64,000 nucleotides of DNA from Burkholderiales bacterium (lineage in GTDB: Bacteria > Pseudomonadota > Gammaproteobacteria > Burkholderiales > Burkholderiaceae_D), in NCBI GenBank assembly GCA_026399895.1, contig JAPLQC010000018.1, positions 40,979-104,978 of the forward strand, in the 5' to 3' direction. Made by a program: the position numbers and the translations under genes. Position 1 is the stretch's first letter, and the number at the start of each line of letters is the position of its first letter. Of the stretch, positions 35,114 to 44,920 are shown one piece after another. The notes under the pieces are model-generated. The model made no database searches. It saw only the letters and a program-made list of their open reading frames with translations, and had not been told where the DNA came from.

Positions 35114-35118
35114 TTAGG

Positions 35119-35137
35119 CGCCAGTGCGCTGGCGTTT
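35119..35137 (+). terminator. Weak candidate terminator after mrcA
   Basis: CGCCAG-TGCG-CTGGCG (35119-35134) forms a 6-bp hairpin followed by TTT only, six bases after the mrcA stop. Downstream lie two tandem copies of GTTAGTTGGAA (35160-35170 and 35173-35183). The short T-run makes efficient termination doubtful. Confidence 0.4.
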
Positions 35138-35195
35138 GTCGGAAATCGTTTTTTGAAGCGTTAGTTGGAATCGTTAGTTGGAAGCCTTTTTTGCC

Positions 35196-35528
35196 TCAAG
35201 CGCTAATGCTGAGCGAGGCCCCTGCCTGCTCGCTGGCGAGTCTGGACAATGCGCTGAATAACTCACCGCTGTCGCGCGTGTCACACCAGCTGCCGTCCTT
35301 CAGTCGAAAGTGAAAGCCACCGGTGCGCGCAGCGACCCAGATCTCTTGCATCGGTGCCTGCGTGTTGACGATGATCTTGCTGGCGCTATCAATAAATTCG
35401 ATCTCGAGCACATTGCCGCTGCGGCTACATTCAATATCCACATCCGCGGCATCAGCAGCACGCTCGAGGCTGATCTCGATCTGGCCCAACACACGCTCGG
35501 CAATGCTCAAGAACTCGGTTTCGGTCAT
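35196..35528 (-). CDS. cyaY: Frataxin-like iron donor CyaY
   Basis: Start at 35528 (MTETEFLSIAERVLGQIE), with GGAG 6 bp upstream, gives 110 residues against 106 in E. coli. The acidic first helix (ISLERAADAADVDIECSRSGNVLEIEF) and the strand region (QAPMQEIWVAARTGGFHFRLKDGSWCDTRDSGELF) match the frataxin fold. CyaY controls iron supply to IscS/IscU during iron-sulphur cluster assembly. It is divergent from lptM-lysA, as in many beta- and gammaproteobacteria. Confidence 0.95.
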   Translation of the reverse strand: MTETEFLSIAERVLGQIEISLERAADAADVDIECSRSGNVLEIEFIDSASKIIVNTQAPMQEIWVAARTGGFHFRLKDGSWCDTRDSGELFSALSRLASEQAGASLSISA

Positions 35529-35602
35529 GCTAAACTCCATTTGATGTTTTTCGCACGTTTCTGCCCACACGGGGCTACGTCACCGGCCTATCTCACGTCT
35601 CT

Positions 35603-35773
35603 ATGCGCCAGCTACCCTGCATTCTAGCGATGATATTCAGTATCGGCTTGTCAGCTTGTGGCCAGAAGAGCCCACTGTATTTGCCAGACCGACCAGCGCC
35701 GCCGGCCAATTCCTCTAACACTGAATTTGACGCACAGCCGGCGAATAACGCCGACGCAGCGCGCAAGCCCTGA
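35603..35773 (+). CDS. lptM: LptM-like small lipoprotein (YifL family)
   Basis: A 56-residue gene that is easily missed. From the ATG at 35603 it reads MRQLPCILAMIFSIGLSAC, a lipoprotein signal with lipobox LSAC and Cys-19, then GQKSPLYLPDRPAPP, which matches the C-G-x-K-x-P-L-Y-x-P signature of LptM/YifL. The Ala/Asn-rich tail is unconserved. LptM helps the LptD-LptE translocon mature by aiding disulphide rearrangement in LptD. It ends 2 bp before the lysA ATG, the usual cyaY/lptM-lysA arrangement. No clear Shine-Dalgarno sequence precedes it. Confidence 0.88.
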   Translation: MRQLPCILAMIFSIGLSACGQKSPLYLPDRPAPPANSSNTEFDAQPANNADAARKP

Positions 35774-35775
35774 CT

Positions 35776-37059
35776 ATGTCGTATTTTGAATATCGTGGTG
35801 ACACCCTGTATGTCGAAGACGTACCGCTCGATCAGATTGCCGAGCAAATCGGCTCGCCAACCTATGTCTACTCACGCGCAGCACTGACTAAAAATTTTAT
35901 GGCTTACGCCGACGCTTGTCGTGCGCATGGCCGTGACGACAGTGGCGCGCTGGTCTGCTACTCGGTCAAGTCGAACTCGAATCTTGCGGTGCTCAGCCTT
36001 CTTGGCAAACTCGGCTCTGGCTTCGATATTGTCTCTGGCGGTGAGTTGTTACGTGTTTTGGCAGCAGGTGGTGATCCGCGCAAGGTCATTTTCTCAGGCG
36101 TCGGCAAATCAGAAGAAGAGATTAAGCTCGCGCTGTCGCACGATATTCTCTGCTTCAATGTCGAATCGATTCCCGAATTACACCGACTGAGCGCCATCGC
36201 CAGCGGCATGGGTCGGCAGGCCCGGGTATCTCTGCGCGTAAACCCAGATGTTGACCCCAAGACCCATCCGTATATCTCGACCGGGCTGAAAGATAACAAG
36301 TTCGGTATCGCTTTCGAGGATGCGCTTGAGACCTATCGCATTGCCCATAGCCTTCCCCATATCGAGGTAACGGGCATCGATTGCCACATTGGCTCGCAGC
36401 TGCTGGATGATGCGCCGCTGCTGGAGGCACTCGACAAGGTAATCGAACTGGTCGATCAATTGCACGCTATGGGTATCGCCCTGCACCATCTGGATATTGG
36501 CGGCGGCATCGGCATTACCTATGACAATGAGAAGCCGGTGGCAGTCGCTGATTATCTGGCGCGCTTATTCAAGCGCATCGATCGCTGGCGTGCCGAAAAA
36601 TATGACGGCGCTCCCATCAGTGTCATGTTTGAACCGGGGCGATCGATCGTCGGTAATGCGGGAGTTTTGCTGACTCGCGTGGAATATCTCAAGCATGGTA
36701 CGAGTAAAAATTTTGCTGTGGTCGATGCCGCCATGAATGATCTGATGCGTCCGGCGATGTATGAGGCCTGGCATGGTGTGCAATCAGTGCAGCGGCGCGA
36801 TGCCGCTACAGTGTCTTATGACGTGGTGGGCCCGGTCTGCGAGTCGGGTGACTGGCTGGCGCGTAACCGACAACTCACGCTTGCGCCCGGCGATCTGTTG
36901 GCCATCATGTCAGCAGGTGCCTATGGCATGACCATGGCATCAAACTACAACACGCGTGGTCGCGCAGCCGAAGTACTGGTAGACGGCAGCCGCTTCAGCG
37001 TGATTCGGCGTCGAGAGAATCCGAAAGACCTTTTCGCGCTCGAATCCATCGTTGAGTAG
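35776..37059 (+). CDS. lysA: Diaminopimelate decarboxylase
   Basis: A 427-residue fold-III PLP enzyme. PLP-binding Lys-65 lies in CYSVKSNSNLAVL. Also seen are SGGELLRVLAAGGDP, DCHIGSQLLD, HHLDIGGGIGI, FEPGRSIVGNAGVLL, GPVCESGDWLA and AYGMTMASNYN near the C-terminus. It makes lysine from meso-diaminopimelate in the cytoplasm. Its last 65 bp overlap the 3' end of the convergent msrQ gene. Confidence 0.97.
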   Translation: MSYFEYRGDTLYVEDVPLDQIAEQIGSPTYVYSRAALTKNFMAYADACRAHGRDDSGALVCYSVKSNSNLAVLSLLGKLGSGFDIVSGGELLRVLAAGGDPRKVIFSGVGKSEEEIKLALSHDILCFNVESIPELHRLSAIASGMGRQARVSLRVNPDVDPKTHPYISTGLKDNKFGIAFEDALETYRIAHSLPHIEVTGIDCHIGSQLLDDAPLLEALDKVIELVDQLHAMGIALHHLDIGGGIGITYDNEKPVAVADYLARLFKRIDRWRAEKYDGAPISVMFEPGRSIVGNAGVLLTRVEYLKHGTSKNFAVVDAAMNDLMRPAMYEAWHGVQSVQRRDAATVSYDVVGPVCESGDWLARNRQLTLAPGDLLAIMSAGAYGMTMASNYNTRGRAAEVLVDGSRFSVIRRRENPKDLFALESIVE

Positions 37060-37642
37060 GCCCTACGGCCCTGGCCGCAAGCAAGATCATGATGATCGCG
37101 CTCACCAGGATGGGCTCGGCAAAGTTCTGTTTGCCCGCACGCATCCACCAGAAGTGCAACAGCGCGAGTAGCGCCACCCCATAAACCAAGCGATGCAACT
37201 GCGACCACCGACGACCTAGCCGTCGTTGCATTGCGTTAGTACTGGTCACCGCCAAAGGAATCAGCAGCAAAAGTGCTGTGAAGCCAACGGTAATGAAAGG
37301 CCGCTTCCATACATCACGCCCAATCTCGCCCAGATCAAAAAAATGATCGAACCAAATAAAGGTAGTGAAGTGAAGGCAGGCATAGAAAAAAGCGAATAGC
37401 CCAAGCATGCGACGCATTGCTTGCAGCCAGTGCTGCCCGCTCAGTCGACGCAAGGGCGTGATGGCAAGCGTCAGGGCCAGAAAATAAAGTGTCCAGTCAC
37501 CGCTGCTGCGGGTAAGACTCTCGATCGGGTTGGCGCCTAATCTATCTTGCGCTGCCAACCAGACGTTGATGAGCAAGGGGAGCAACGCGCTCACGAACAG
37601 TGCGCGTTTTAACTGTCTCACTCGCTCAGCGCTCAACGACAT
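36995..37642 (-). CDS. msrQ: MsrQ, haem-binding membrane partner of the periplasmic Met sulfoxide reductase
   Basis: A 215-residue integral membrane protein of the YedZ/MsrQ family with about six hydrophobic segments. Conserved parts are the histidine-bearing helices CLHFTTFIWFDH and WSQLHRLVYGVALLALLHFWWM, which bind haem b. It sends electrons from the respiratory chain to MsrP. It starts 4 bp after the msrP stop. The last 22 codons run antiparallel into lysA, so the C-terminal tail (ARKGLSDSLDAESR) is constrained by two genes. Confidence 0.95.
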   Translation of the reverse strand: MSLSAERVRQLKRALFVSALLPLLINVWLAAQDRLGANPIESLTRSSGDWTLYFLALTLAITPLRRLSGQHWLQAMRRMLGLFAFFYACLHFTTFIWFDHFFDLGEIGRDVWKRPFITVGFTALLLLIPLAVTSTNAMQRRLGRRWSQLHRLVYGVALLALLHFWWMRAGKQNFAEPILVSAIIMILLAARAVGPTQRWIRARKGLSDSLDAESR

Positions 37643-37646
37643 TGAC

Positions 37647-38612
37647 TCAGTAGAGCTTCCTCAAATCCATGCCGCTATACAGCGAGGCGACCTCTGGGTA
37701 GCCGTTGAACATCAGGGTCTTACGCTTCTTGGTGAAAAAACCATCCTCACCAATGCGGCGCTCGCTGGCTTGCGACCAGCGTGGATGATCGACATCAGGG
37801 TTCACATTAGAGTAGAAGCCATATTCGTCGGGCGCCGCAAGATTCCATGAGGTTCTGGGCTGCACTTCAGTAAAGCGAATTCGCACAATCGATTTCGCTG
37901 ATTTGAAGCCGTATTTCCAAGGAACGATGATGCGAACGGGCGCACCATTCTGATTGGGTAGCACTTGGCCGTACATGCCAAGGGTCAGCAAGGTCAGCGG
38001 ATGGTTGGCCTCATCAATACGCAGGCCTTCGGTATAGGGCCACTCGAGCACACGGCTACGCACACCCGGCATCTGCGCACGATCGGCCAGCGTGGTGAAC
38101 TCGACATACTTAGCGTTACCTGTCGGCTCGACTTTGCGAATCAGTTCGGCCAAGGGGAAACCAATCCATGGAATCGCCATCGACCAACCCTCGACACAGC
38201 GCAGCCGGTACAAACGCTCTTCAAGCGGCGCGAGTTTAAGTAACGCGTCCAAATCCAGCGTCAGCGGCTTCTTGACGTCGCCATCTACCCGCAATGTCCA
38301 TGGACGGGTTTTGAGCGATCCGGCATACAGCGCTGGATCACCTTTATCGGTGCCGAATTCATAAAAATTGTTGTACGTGGTCGCATCAGCATACGTCGTA
38401 GTCTTGTCTGGTGCGCTGTATTTCGCATTGCGTTGCGCTGGCAAACGCTGGCGAGTCGAAGACTCCGTCGCCATTGCAGACTCGGCCCATCCAGAGGCGG
38501 CCAATGAACTCGCCGCCAAGCCTTGCAAGAACAATCGCCGCGAGTGGGCAATCTCGCTCGGCGTGATTTCCGAAGCGAGTGGTTCGTTGTAACGCGGGAT
38601 TTTGATCAACAT
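37647..38612 (-). CDS. msrP: MsrP, molybdopterin-dependent methionine sulfoxide reductase
   Basis: Start at 38612 ([16 protein letters not shown]) gives 321 residues. A twin-arginine signal ([12 protein letters not shown]) shows export of the folded protein through Tat. The Mo-cofactor ligand Cys lies in [20 protein letters not shown], and [18 protein letters not shown] and [18 protein letters not shown] are typical of YedY/MsrP. It repairs oxidised methionines in periplasmic proteins using electrons from MsrQ. It lies downstream of ccsB, with a 9-bp hairpin between the two. Confidence 0.96.
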   Translation of the reverse strand: MLIKIPRYNEPLASEITPSEIAHSRRLFLQGLAASSLAASGWAESAMATESSTRQRLPAQRNAKYSAPDKTTTYADATTYNNFYEFGTDKGDPALYAGSLKTRPWTLRVDGDVKKPLTLDLDALLKLAPLEERLYRLRCVEGWSMAIPWIGFPLAELIRKVEPTGNAKYVEFTTLADRAQMPGVRSRVLEWPYTEGLRIDEANHPLTLLTLGMYGQVLPNQNGAPVRIIVPWKYGFKSAKSIVRIRFTEVQPRTSWNLAAPDEYGFYSNVNPDVDHPRWSQASERRIGEDGFFTKKRKTLMFNGYPEVASLYSGMDLRKLY

Positions 38613-38630
38613 GATGATACCGGCGCCTTG

Positions 38631-38658
38631 CTCGGCCACACTTTATGCGGTGGCCGAG
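38631..38658. other. Perfect 9-bp intercistronic hairpin between ccsB and msrP
   Basis: CTCGGCCAC (38631-38639) and GTGGCCGAG (38650-38658) are perfect complements with a 10-nt loop. No T-run follows on either strand, so it is not a standard terminator. It could stabilise the upstream mRNA end, act as an operator, or limit read-through into msrP. Confidence 0.5.
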
Positions 38659-38669
38659 TCGTCAATCCA

Positions 38670-39821
38670 TTAGAGCTCGCCGTATGAGTGCAAGCCCGAC
38701 AGGAACATGTTCACACCTAGGAATGCGAAGGTCGTGACGAGCAAACCGATCACAGCCCACCAAGCTGCGACTTGGCCACGCAGGCCTTTCATAAGCCGCA
38801 TATGCAACCAGGCTGCATAGTTCAGCCAGACGATCAGCGCCCAGGTTTCTTTCGGATCCCAGGACCAATAACCACCCCAAGCCTCGGCTGCCCACAAAGC
38901 CCCTAAGATAGTGGCGATGGTGAAGAAAGCAAAGCCAACCGCGATCGCTTTGTACATCACATCATCCAGCACTTCCAGCGGTGGCAGCCGATCTTCGAGC
39001 TTGCCATTGGCCTTAAGCAGATAGGCAATACCAACCATGGCGGCGAGTGCGAAAGTACCGTAGCCAATGAAATTCGCTGGCACATGAATTTTCATCCACC
39101 AACTTTGCAGTGCCGGCACCAGCGGCTGAATCTCATGCGCATCGCGCGCTGTCATGTACCACAGCAAGAAACCGACTGCGGCCGAGATCACCAACATCAC
39201 GAAGGCACTAAATGAACGCGTTTCATACTTCTGCTCATAGAACACCAGAAACAAGGCGGTGATCAGGCAGAACAGAATAAACACTTCGTACAGATTGGAT
39301 ACTGGGATGTGTCCGATGTCTGAACCGAGCAGATACGACTCATACCAACGCACCATCATGCCGGTGAAGCCGAGCAGGATCGCCGCCCAGCACAGCTTAC
39401 TGCCGACCGAGCCACCAAAGCTTGAGCGTGCTATCAAGCCTCCCCAGTAAAACAGGGTCGACAGAAAGAACAGGGTGCTCATCCACAAAATAGCGGATTG
39501 ACTGGAGAGCATGTACTTCAGGAAAAATCGATTCTGCGCCGCGTCCAGATTGCCGCCGTACAGATAGATGCCGTACAAGGACGTCGCAGCAATCAACAGA
39601 AATAGTGTGCGTGCAGATTTCCAGTACCAGCCGAGGCCGGCGAAAGTCGGCACTGCCGCTAGCAAGATCGCCTTCTCGTAGATATCCATGAACTCGCCGT
39701 AGCGGCTGAGAGCGAACAGCGCCCCCACCAGCAATAGCGCGGCAAACAGCCAGTCGAACCAGCTGCGCCCTTTGAACGGGTTGCTGCCCTCTGCGTAGGT
39801 TGTATTTTCAGTGAGCTCCAT
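38670..39821 (-). CDS. ccsB: Cytochrome c biogenesis protein CcsB/CcsA-type (ResC)
   Basis: A 383-residue membrane protein with about eight hydrophobic segments and the Trp-rich WWD-type haem-handling motif WGGYWSWDPKETWALIVWLNYAAWLH near residues 310-340. Conserved His residues lie in KIHVPANFIGYG and LHMRLMKG. With ResB it forms the system II haem delivery and cytochrome c ligation complex on the periplasmic side. Naming of this subunit differs between authors (CcsA, CcsB, ResC). It follows resB by 100 bp. Confidence 0.93.
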   Translation of the reverse strand: MELTENTTYAEGSNPFKGRSWFDWLFAALLLVGALFALSRYGEFMDIYEKAILLAAVPTFAGLGWYWKSARTLFLLIAATSLYGIYLYGGNLDAAQNRFFLKYMLSSQSAILWMSTLFFLSTLFYWGGLIARSSFGGSVGSKLCWAAILLGFTGMMVRWYESYLLGSDIGHIPVSNLYEVFILFCLITALFLVFYEQKYETRSFSAFVMLVISAAVGFLLWYMTARDAHEIQPLVPALQSWWMKIHVPANFIGYGTFALAAMVGIAYLLKANGKLEDRLPPLEVLDDVMYKAIAVGFAFFTIATILGALWAAEAWGGYWSWDPKETWALIVWLNYAAWLHMRLMKGLRGQVAAWWAVIGLLVTTFAFLGVNMFLSGLHSYGEL

Positions 39822-39921
39822 CGTTTATCTCCGTAGATCTGGCAGTACTACTATGCGCTGCGAAGTATAGTTGAGTGCGTCAAGCCGTGCCGAGAAAACC
39901 ATGAACCCAGAGCCTACCTCG

Positions 39922-42042
39922 TTAGGTCGATGGCAAGCGCGCCTTCATCTGCTCGAATTCTTTGTCGAAATCCAGACTACGCCGCTGTGTACTCATGGCC
40001 ATCAGCGTGCGCACACCGCCATCGGCGTCGGGGCGAAGCCAAACCCACAGACGCCGCTCGCGAATATAAAGCATAGAGAACACACCAAGCACCAGAAGCA
40101 AGCAGCCTAAATAAACCACGTTCTTACCAGGGGATCGGGTTACCTGAAATACCGAGGCTTTCACTTCGTCAAAGCCGCGCAATTGTAAATACACCGGTGC
40201 GCCGTAAAAAAAGGAATCTGCAAGCGCATCAGTCGAACGTTGCAGAAAGCGTGCGCTTTTCGCGTCGGGTACCGCGGCTGGTAAACCATCTTTATCACGT
40301 GCGACTTGCCATAGCTCCCACATGGCGCCGTTCAGAATCTTCATGAAGATATCAACGGTTCTTTCTTGCTGCTCTTTAGGGACTTTGTCGATAAATCGCG
40401 CCACCGCGATATAGCCCGATGATTCCGCGTCACCGGCAAATACATTCAATCCGCGCAACGCCGATAGCTGGAGCTGCTCGCGCATTTGCGGAGAGCTGTT
40501 TGCCCCTAACGGTACATTCGCGCCGTAACGCTTGGCTGCCTTTTCACGCAAGGCAGGATCCGAGATCGCCGCACGTAAGCGCATCCATTCGTCAACCTTG
40601 CCGTTGGCATCCGCGGGAATTCGGAGATAACGGAATCCCTCCGAGGGGTTATCGCGCACACCGGCAAGAAATACTTCTTCACCGTCGATATTTACGGGCA
40701 TCATGTAATTGCTGAACTCGCGTGCCTGACCCGTTTTGTCGCGTAGCTTGTACTGCACACTCGGACCTACATTACGAAGATCCTTGCCGCGCTCACGATT
40801 GGCAGCCGACCCTAATCGCTTCTCGAGATTCTCATTGAAGCCCTTGGGCTGCTTCACCGAACGTGGATCACCCGCCATATTCTCGACGTTGAACGGACGA
40901 AAGCCCGACCACTCAATGGTGTAATCCCCATCGTTGCCAGCAAGACGCGACGCTTTCCCGACTTGCCCGTCGACCGGAAATTGCACATGGCTGGATCCGG
41001 CCATGGGATAACCGGCTAGCTTCAAGCTGCTACCACCATCTTCAAAGCTCGACTGGTATACCGCGAGGCCTTTATAAATTAACGGCTCATTCACTTTAAT
41101 CGTGGCGCGGAAATTGTTGCCAGTCTCCTTATCAGTCACGATCACGTTACTAGCGAACAGCTTCGGCATACCGGTCGAGTAGAAATCGACGATGAATTGC
41201 TCCAACTGAATCGAGAAAGGTAGATCTTGTATCAACACCCCATCGCCCATTTGCAGGATGGTGGTGTTGCTGCTCTGCCCCTCTGGAATCAGGGTATTAC
41301 CGCGGAAGGTGATATTGCCGTTGCCGAGTCGGTGCTTTTCGGGAATGTCAGCGATCACGCCGCTGCCCTTGAAGGTTTCTTTTCCGAACATCCACTGCTG
41401 CGCGCGAATTGGCAAATTGGAGTCAAGCAGTCCGCCGACGCAAATGATGACAATGGCCGAATGCGCGAAGATGTAGCCGAGCTTATTGGCAGCGCCTTGC
41501 TTTGCGCTCAGCAAAACAGCGCCGTCTTTCGGGACTTGCCGTACCTGATAACCGGCAGCAGCGATCTGTTTTATGTATTCACTCGCCAACTGCTCGATCG
41601 CACGCGAAGATGACCACTCGGCATGATGATGGAAATTTCGAAGCGACTGTTCGCGCACATTCACGCGCCAGCTCTTCATGTCGGCGATCATTTTCGGCGC
41701 ATTGCGAATAATGCAGAGCGAGGTCGACGTGACCAGAAACGCCATGATCAGCAGGAACCACCAAGCCGAATAAACCGAGTAAACAGAAAAACGCGCAAAC
41801 ACCTCAAACCAGAATGGACCGAACTGATTCACGTAGTTCGGCATTGGCTCGCCCTGTATCACGACGGTACCAACCACCGAGGCAATCGAGATAATGGTCA
41901 ACAAGCTGATCGCAAAGCGCATGGACGATACCAGCTCGACCAGCTCGGTCACGAAGCGACCACGGTTGGTCAGCAGCATGCCCTGGGTAGTGGCGGTGGA
42001 GGATGGGTGGCTTGTGTCGAGAGTATCCATAGTTGCCAGCAT
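39922..42042 (-). CDS. resB: Cytochrome c biogenesis protein ResB
   Basis: A 706-residue ResB/Ccs1-type protein. Membrane segments occur at about residues 40-65, 90-110 and 195-215 and near 645-665, with a large periplasmic domain between the third and fourth. SSMRFAISLLTIISIASVVGTVVIQGE and FVDFYSTGMPKLFASNVIVTD are typical. It delivers haem and keeps apocytochrome cysteines reduced together with ccsB and a thioredoxin-like partner, for which DsbD in this window supplies electrons. The start is uncertain: ATG codons at 42042, 42030 and 41979 are all possible. An intrinsic terminator ends only 3 bp before the first. Confidence 0.93.
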   Translation of the reverse strand: MLATMDTLDTSHPSSTATTQGMLLTNRGRFVTELVELVSSMRFAISLLTIISIASVVGTVVIQGEPMPNYVNQFGPFWFEVFARFSVYSVYSAWWFLLIMAFLVTSTSLCIIRNAPKMIADMKSWRVNVREQSLRNFHHHAEWSSSRAIEQLASEYIKQIAAAGYQVRQVPKDGAVLLSAKQGAANKLGYIFAHSAIVIICVGGLLDSNLPIRAQQWMFGKETFKGSGVIADIPEKHRLGNGNITFRGNTLIPEGQSSNTTILQMGDGVLIQDLPFSIQLEQFIVDFYSTGMPKLFASNVIVTDKETGNNFRATIKVNEPLIYKGLAVYQSSFEDGGSSLKLAGYPMAGSSHVQFPVDGQVGKASRLAGNDGDYTIEWSGFRPFNVENMAGDPRSVKQPKGFNENLEKRLGSAANRERGKDLRNVGPSVQYKLRDKTGQAREFSNYMMPVNIDGEEVFLAGVRDNPSEGFRYLRIPADANGKVDEWMRLRAAISDPALREKAAKRYGANVPLGANSSPQMREQLQLSALRGLNVFAGDAESSGYIAVARFIDKVPKEQQERTVDIFMKILNGAMWELWQVARDKDGLPAAVPDAKSARFLQRSTDALADSFFYGAPVYLQLRGFDEVKASVFQVTRSPGKNVVYLGCLLLVLGVFSMLYIRERRLWVWLRPDADGGVRTLMAMSTQRRSLDFDKEFEQMKARLPST

Positions 42043-42044
42043 AA

Positions 42045-42073
42045 AACAAAAAGGGGCGGCTTGTGGCCACCCC
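42045..42073 (-). terminator. Rho-independent terminator after the cytochrome c4 gene
   Basis: On the minus strand GGGGTGGC, a 5-nt loop and GCCGCCCC form an 8-bp stem (one G.T pair) followed by TTTTTGTTTT. It ends the c4 transcript, but it sits directly against the resB start, so resB transcription must begin within or after it or read through it. Confidence 0.8.
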
Positions 42074-42125
42074 TCGTATTGGTTTGTGTCTCCCGTGCGA
42101 TCCGCTTATCGGGAGATGAAACGAA

Positions 42126-42782
42126 TCACCGCAGACCAGTGATGTAATCGGAGACGGCTTTCATCTCGTCATCAGTGAGTCTTTTACTGATGGCCGTCAT
42201 TTGTGCAGAGTTGCTACGAGTACCAGTACGGAAATTCGTCAGCTGCGTTACCGAGTAATCCTGATGTTGGCCGGCGATACGCGGATATTGCGCCGGAATA
42301 CCTGCACCGTTGGGGCTGTGGCAGCCTGCGCAAGCAGGGATATTTTTTTCAGCGATACCGGCGCGATAAATTTTGCGGCCCAGCTCAGCAGTCTCTTTAA
42401 CCTTGGCAACGCCCGGCGTGGCTCTTTGCGCCGAGAGGTAGGCGGCGATATTGTCGATATCCTCAGGCGTCATCGCTTTAGCGATCATGGTCATGATGGC
42501 GTTGTTGCGATCTGGCCCCTGAAAATCGTGCAACTGCTTCTTGATGTAAGCAGCATGTTGACCGCCAAGCTTGGGGTTTTGCGGGATAACCGCATTGCCC
42601 TCTGCGCCATGGCAGGCGATGCAAGCGGTAATGCCGCGCGCAGGGTCACCACCTGAGTACAGCGCTGCGCCCTTGGCGGGGTCTGCTGCAGCTGATTTTT
42701 GTTCTGATGCCTGTGCAGTGACAAGCGCCGAACACAGCGCAACGGCGAGGAATTTCAAACACAACGAAAGCACTCGATTCAT
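42126..42782 (-). CDS. Dihaem cytochrome c4
   Basis: A 218-residue secreted protein with a signal peptide ending near TAQAS and two class I cytochrome c domains, each with a CXXCH haem site (CIACHGAEG and CAGCHSPNG). The Met ligands lie in TMIAKAMTPEDI and AQMTAISKRLTDDEM. Two-domain c4 cytochromes carry electrons from the bc1 complex to terminal oxidases in the periplasm. Its haems would be attached by the ResB-CcsB system encoded directly downstream. It is divergent from engB. Confidence 0.94.
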   Translation of the reverse strand: MNRVLSLCLKFLAVALCSALVTAQASEQKSAAADPAKGAALYSGGDPARGITACIACHGAEGNAVIPQNPKLGGQHAAYIKKQLHDFQGPDRNNAIMTMIAKAMTPEDIDNIAAYLSAQRATPGVAKVKETAELGRKIYRAGIAEKNIPACAGCHSPNGAGIPAQYPRIAGQHQDYSVTQLTNFRTGTRSNSAQMTAISKRLTDDEMKAVSDYITGLR

Positions 42783-42830
42783 TCAAACACCCGGGCAATA
42801 ATTGATTCGGTTGGTAGCGAATTACAGCCC

Positions 42831-42849
42831 GGCATTGTACTACAATGCC
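42831..42849. promoter_or_regulatory. Perfect 19-bp palindrome between the cytochrome c4 and engB genes
   Basis: GGCATTGTA-C-TACAATGCC has 9-bp arms around one central base, lies 48 bp from the c4 ATG and 58 bp from the engB ATG, and has a TACAAT on each strand that could serve as a -10 element. The symmetry fits a homodimeric repressor site controlling one or both genes, or two overlapping divergent promoters. No regulator is encoded nearby. Confidence 0.5.
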
Positions 42850-43604
42850 CATCAGCGATTTTCCCCCTTCCTGTCGACAGCTGCCGCGTTTGCCGGCCCC
42901 ACTCCCGATGTCAATTCTCTGGCAAGCCCGCTTCTTCACAACCGTGAATCGACTTCAGGATTTGCCAAAATACCAAGTTCCGGAATTGGCCTTTGCCGGC
43001 CGTTCGAATGCGGGCAAGTCGACCGCGATCAACCTGCTCTGCAACCAAAAAAAGCTCGCATTTGCCTCCAAAACCCCAGGCCGGACCCAGCACATCAACT
43101 ATTTCTCGATTGGTGGCGCCCATGTTGGCCAGCACCGGCGCGACGTTGCACGCAGCGAAGAGATTCGGGCGTTTGTAGTGGATTTACCCGGCTACGGCTA
43201 CGCCGAGGTAGCCGGCACAGCCAAGCATCACTGGCAGCAGCTGTTGGGCCGCTATGTTCAAGTCAGGGATCCGCTGGTGGGCTTGGTGCTGATCATGGAT
43301 GCACGCCGACCGTTCACCGAGCTTGATCTCGAGATGCTGGAGTGGTTTGCGCCGACCGGCAAGCCTATCCATTGTCTGCTGAGCAAAGCGGATAAGCTCA
43401 ACCGTAACGAGCAATCGGACGCGATTCGACTCGCCAGAACCGTTCTGGCCAGCTATGTTGACGAGCACGGCCAGCCTCTGCCATTCTCTGTGCAGCTATT
43501 CTCTGCACTTAAGCGTATCGGCTTGGATGAGGCAGATCGCAAAATCTGCAGTCTGTTGCAACTCGAGACTGAGCTCGACCAAGATGGGCCGCCAGCCCAA
43601 GCAG

Positions 43605-44810
<1,206 letters not shown>

Positions 44811-44920
44811 ATTTGCAGAAATACAACAGATTCGAACCTAATTCTGATAATCGACACATAGCCTTGAAAGGATGCAGCCAAATTTTTGATTAACTGACAT
44901 GTTCTATGGTGGGAATGAAA

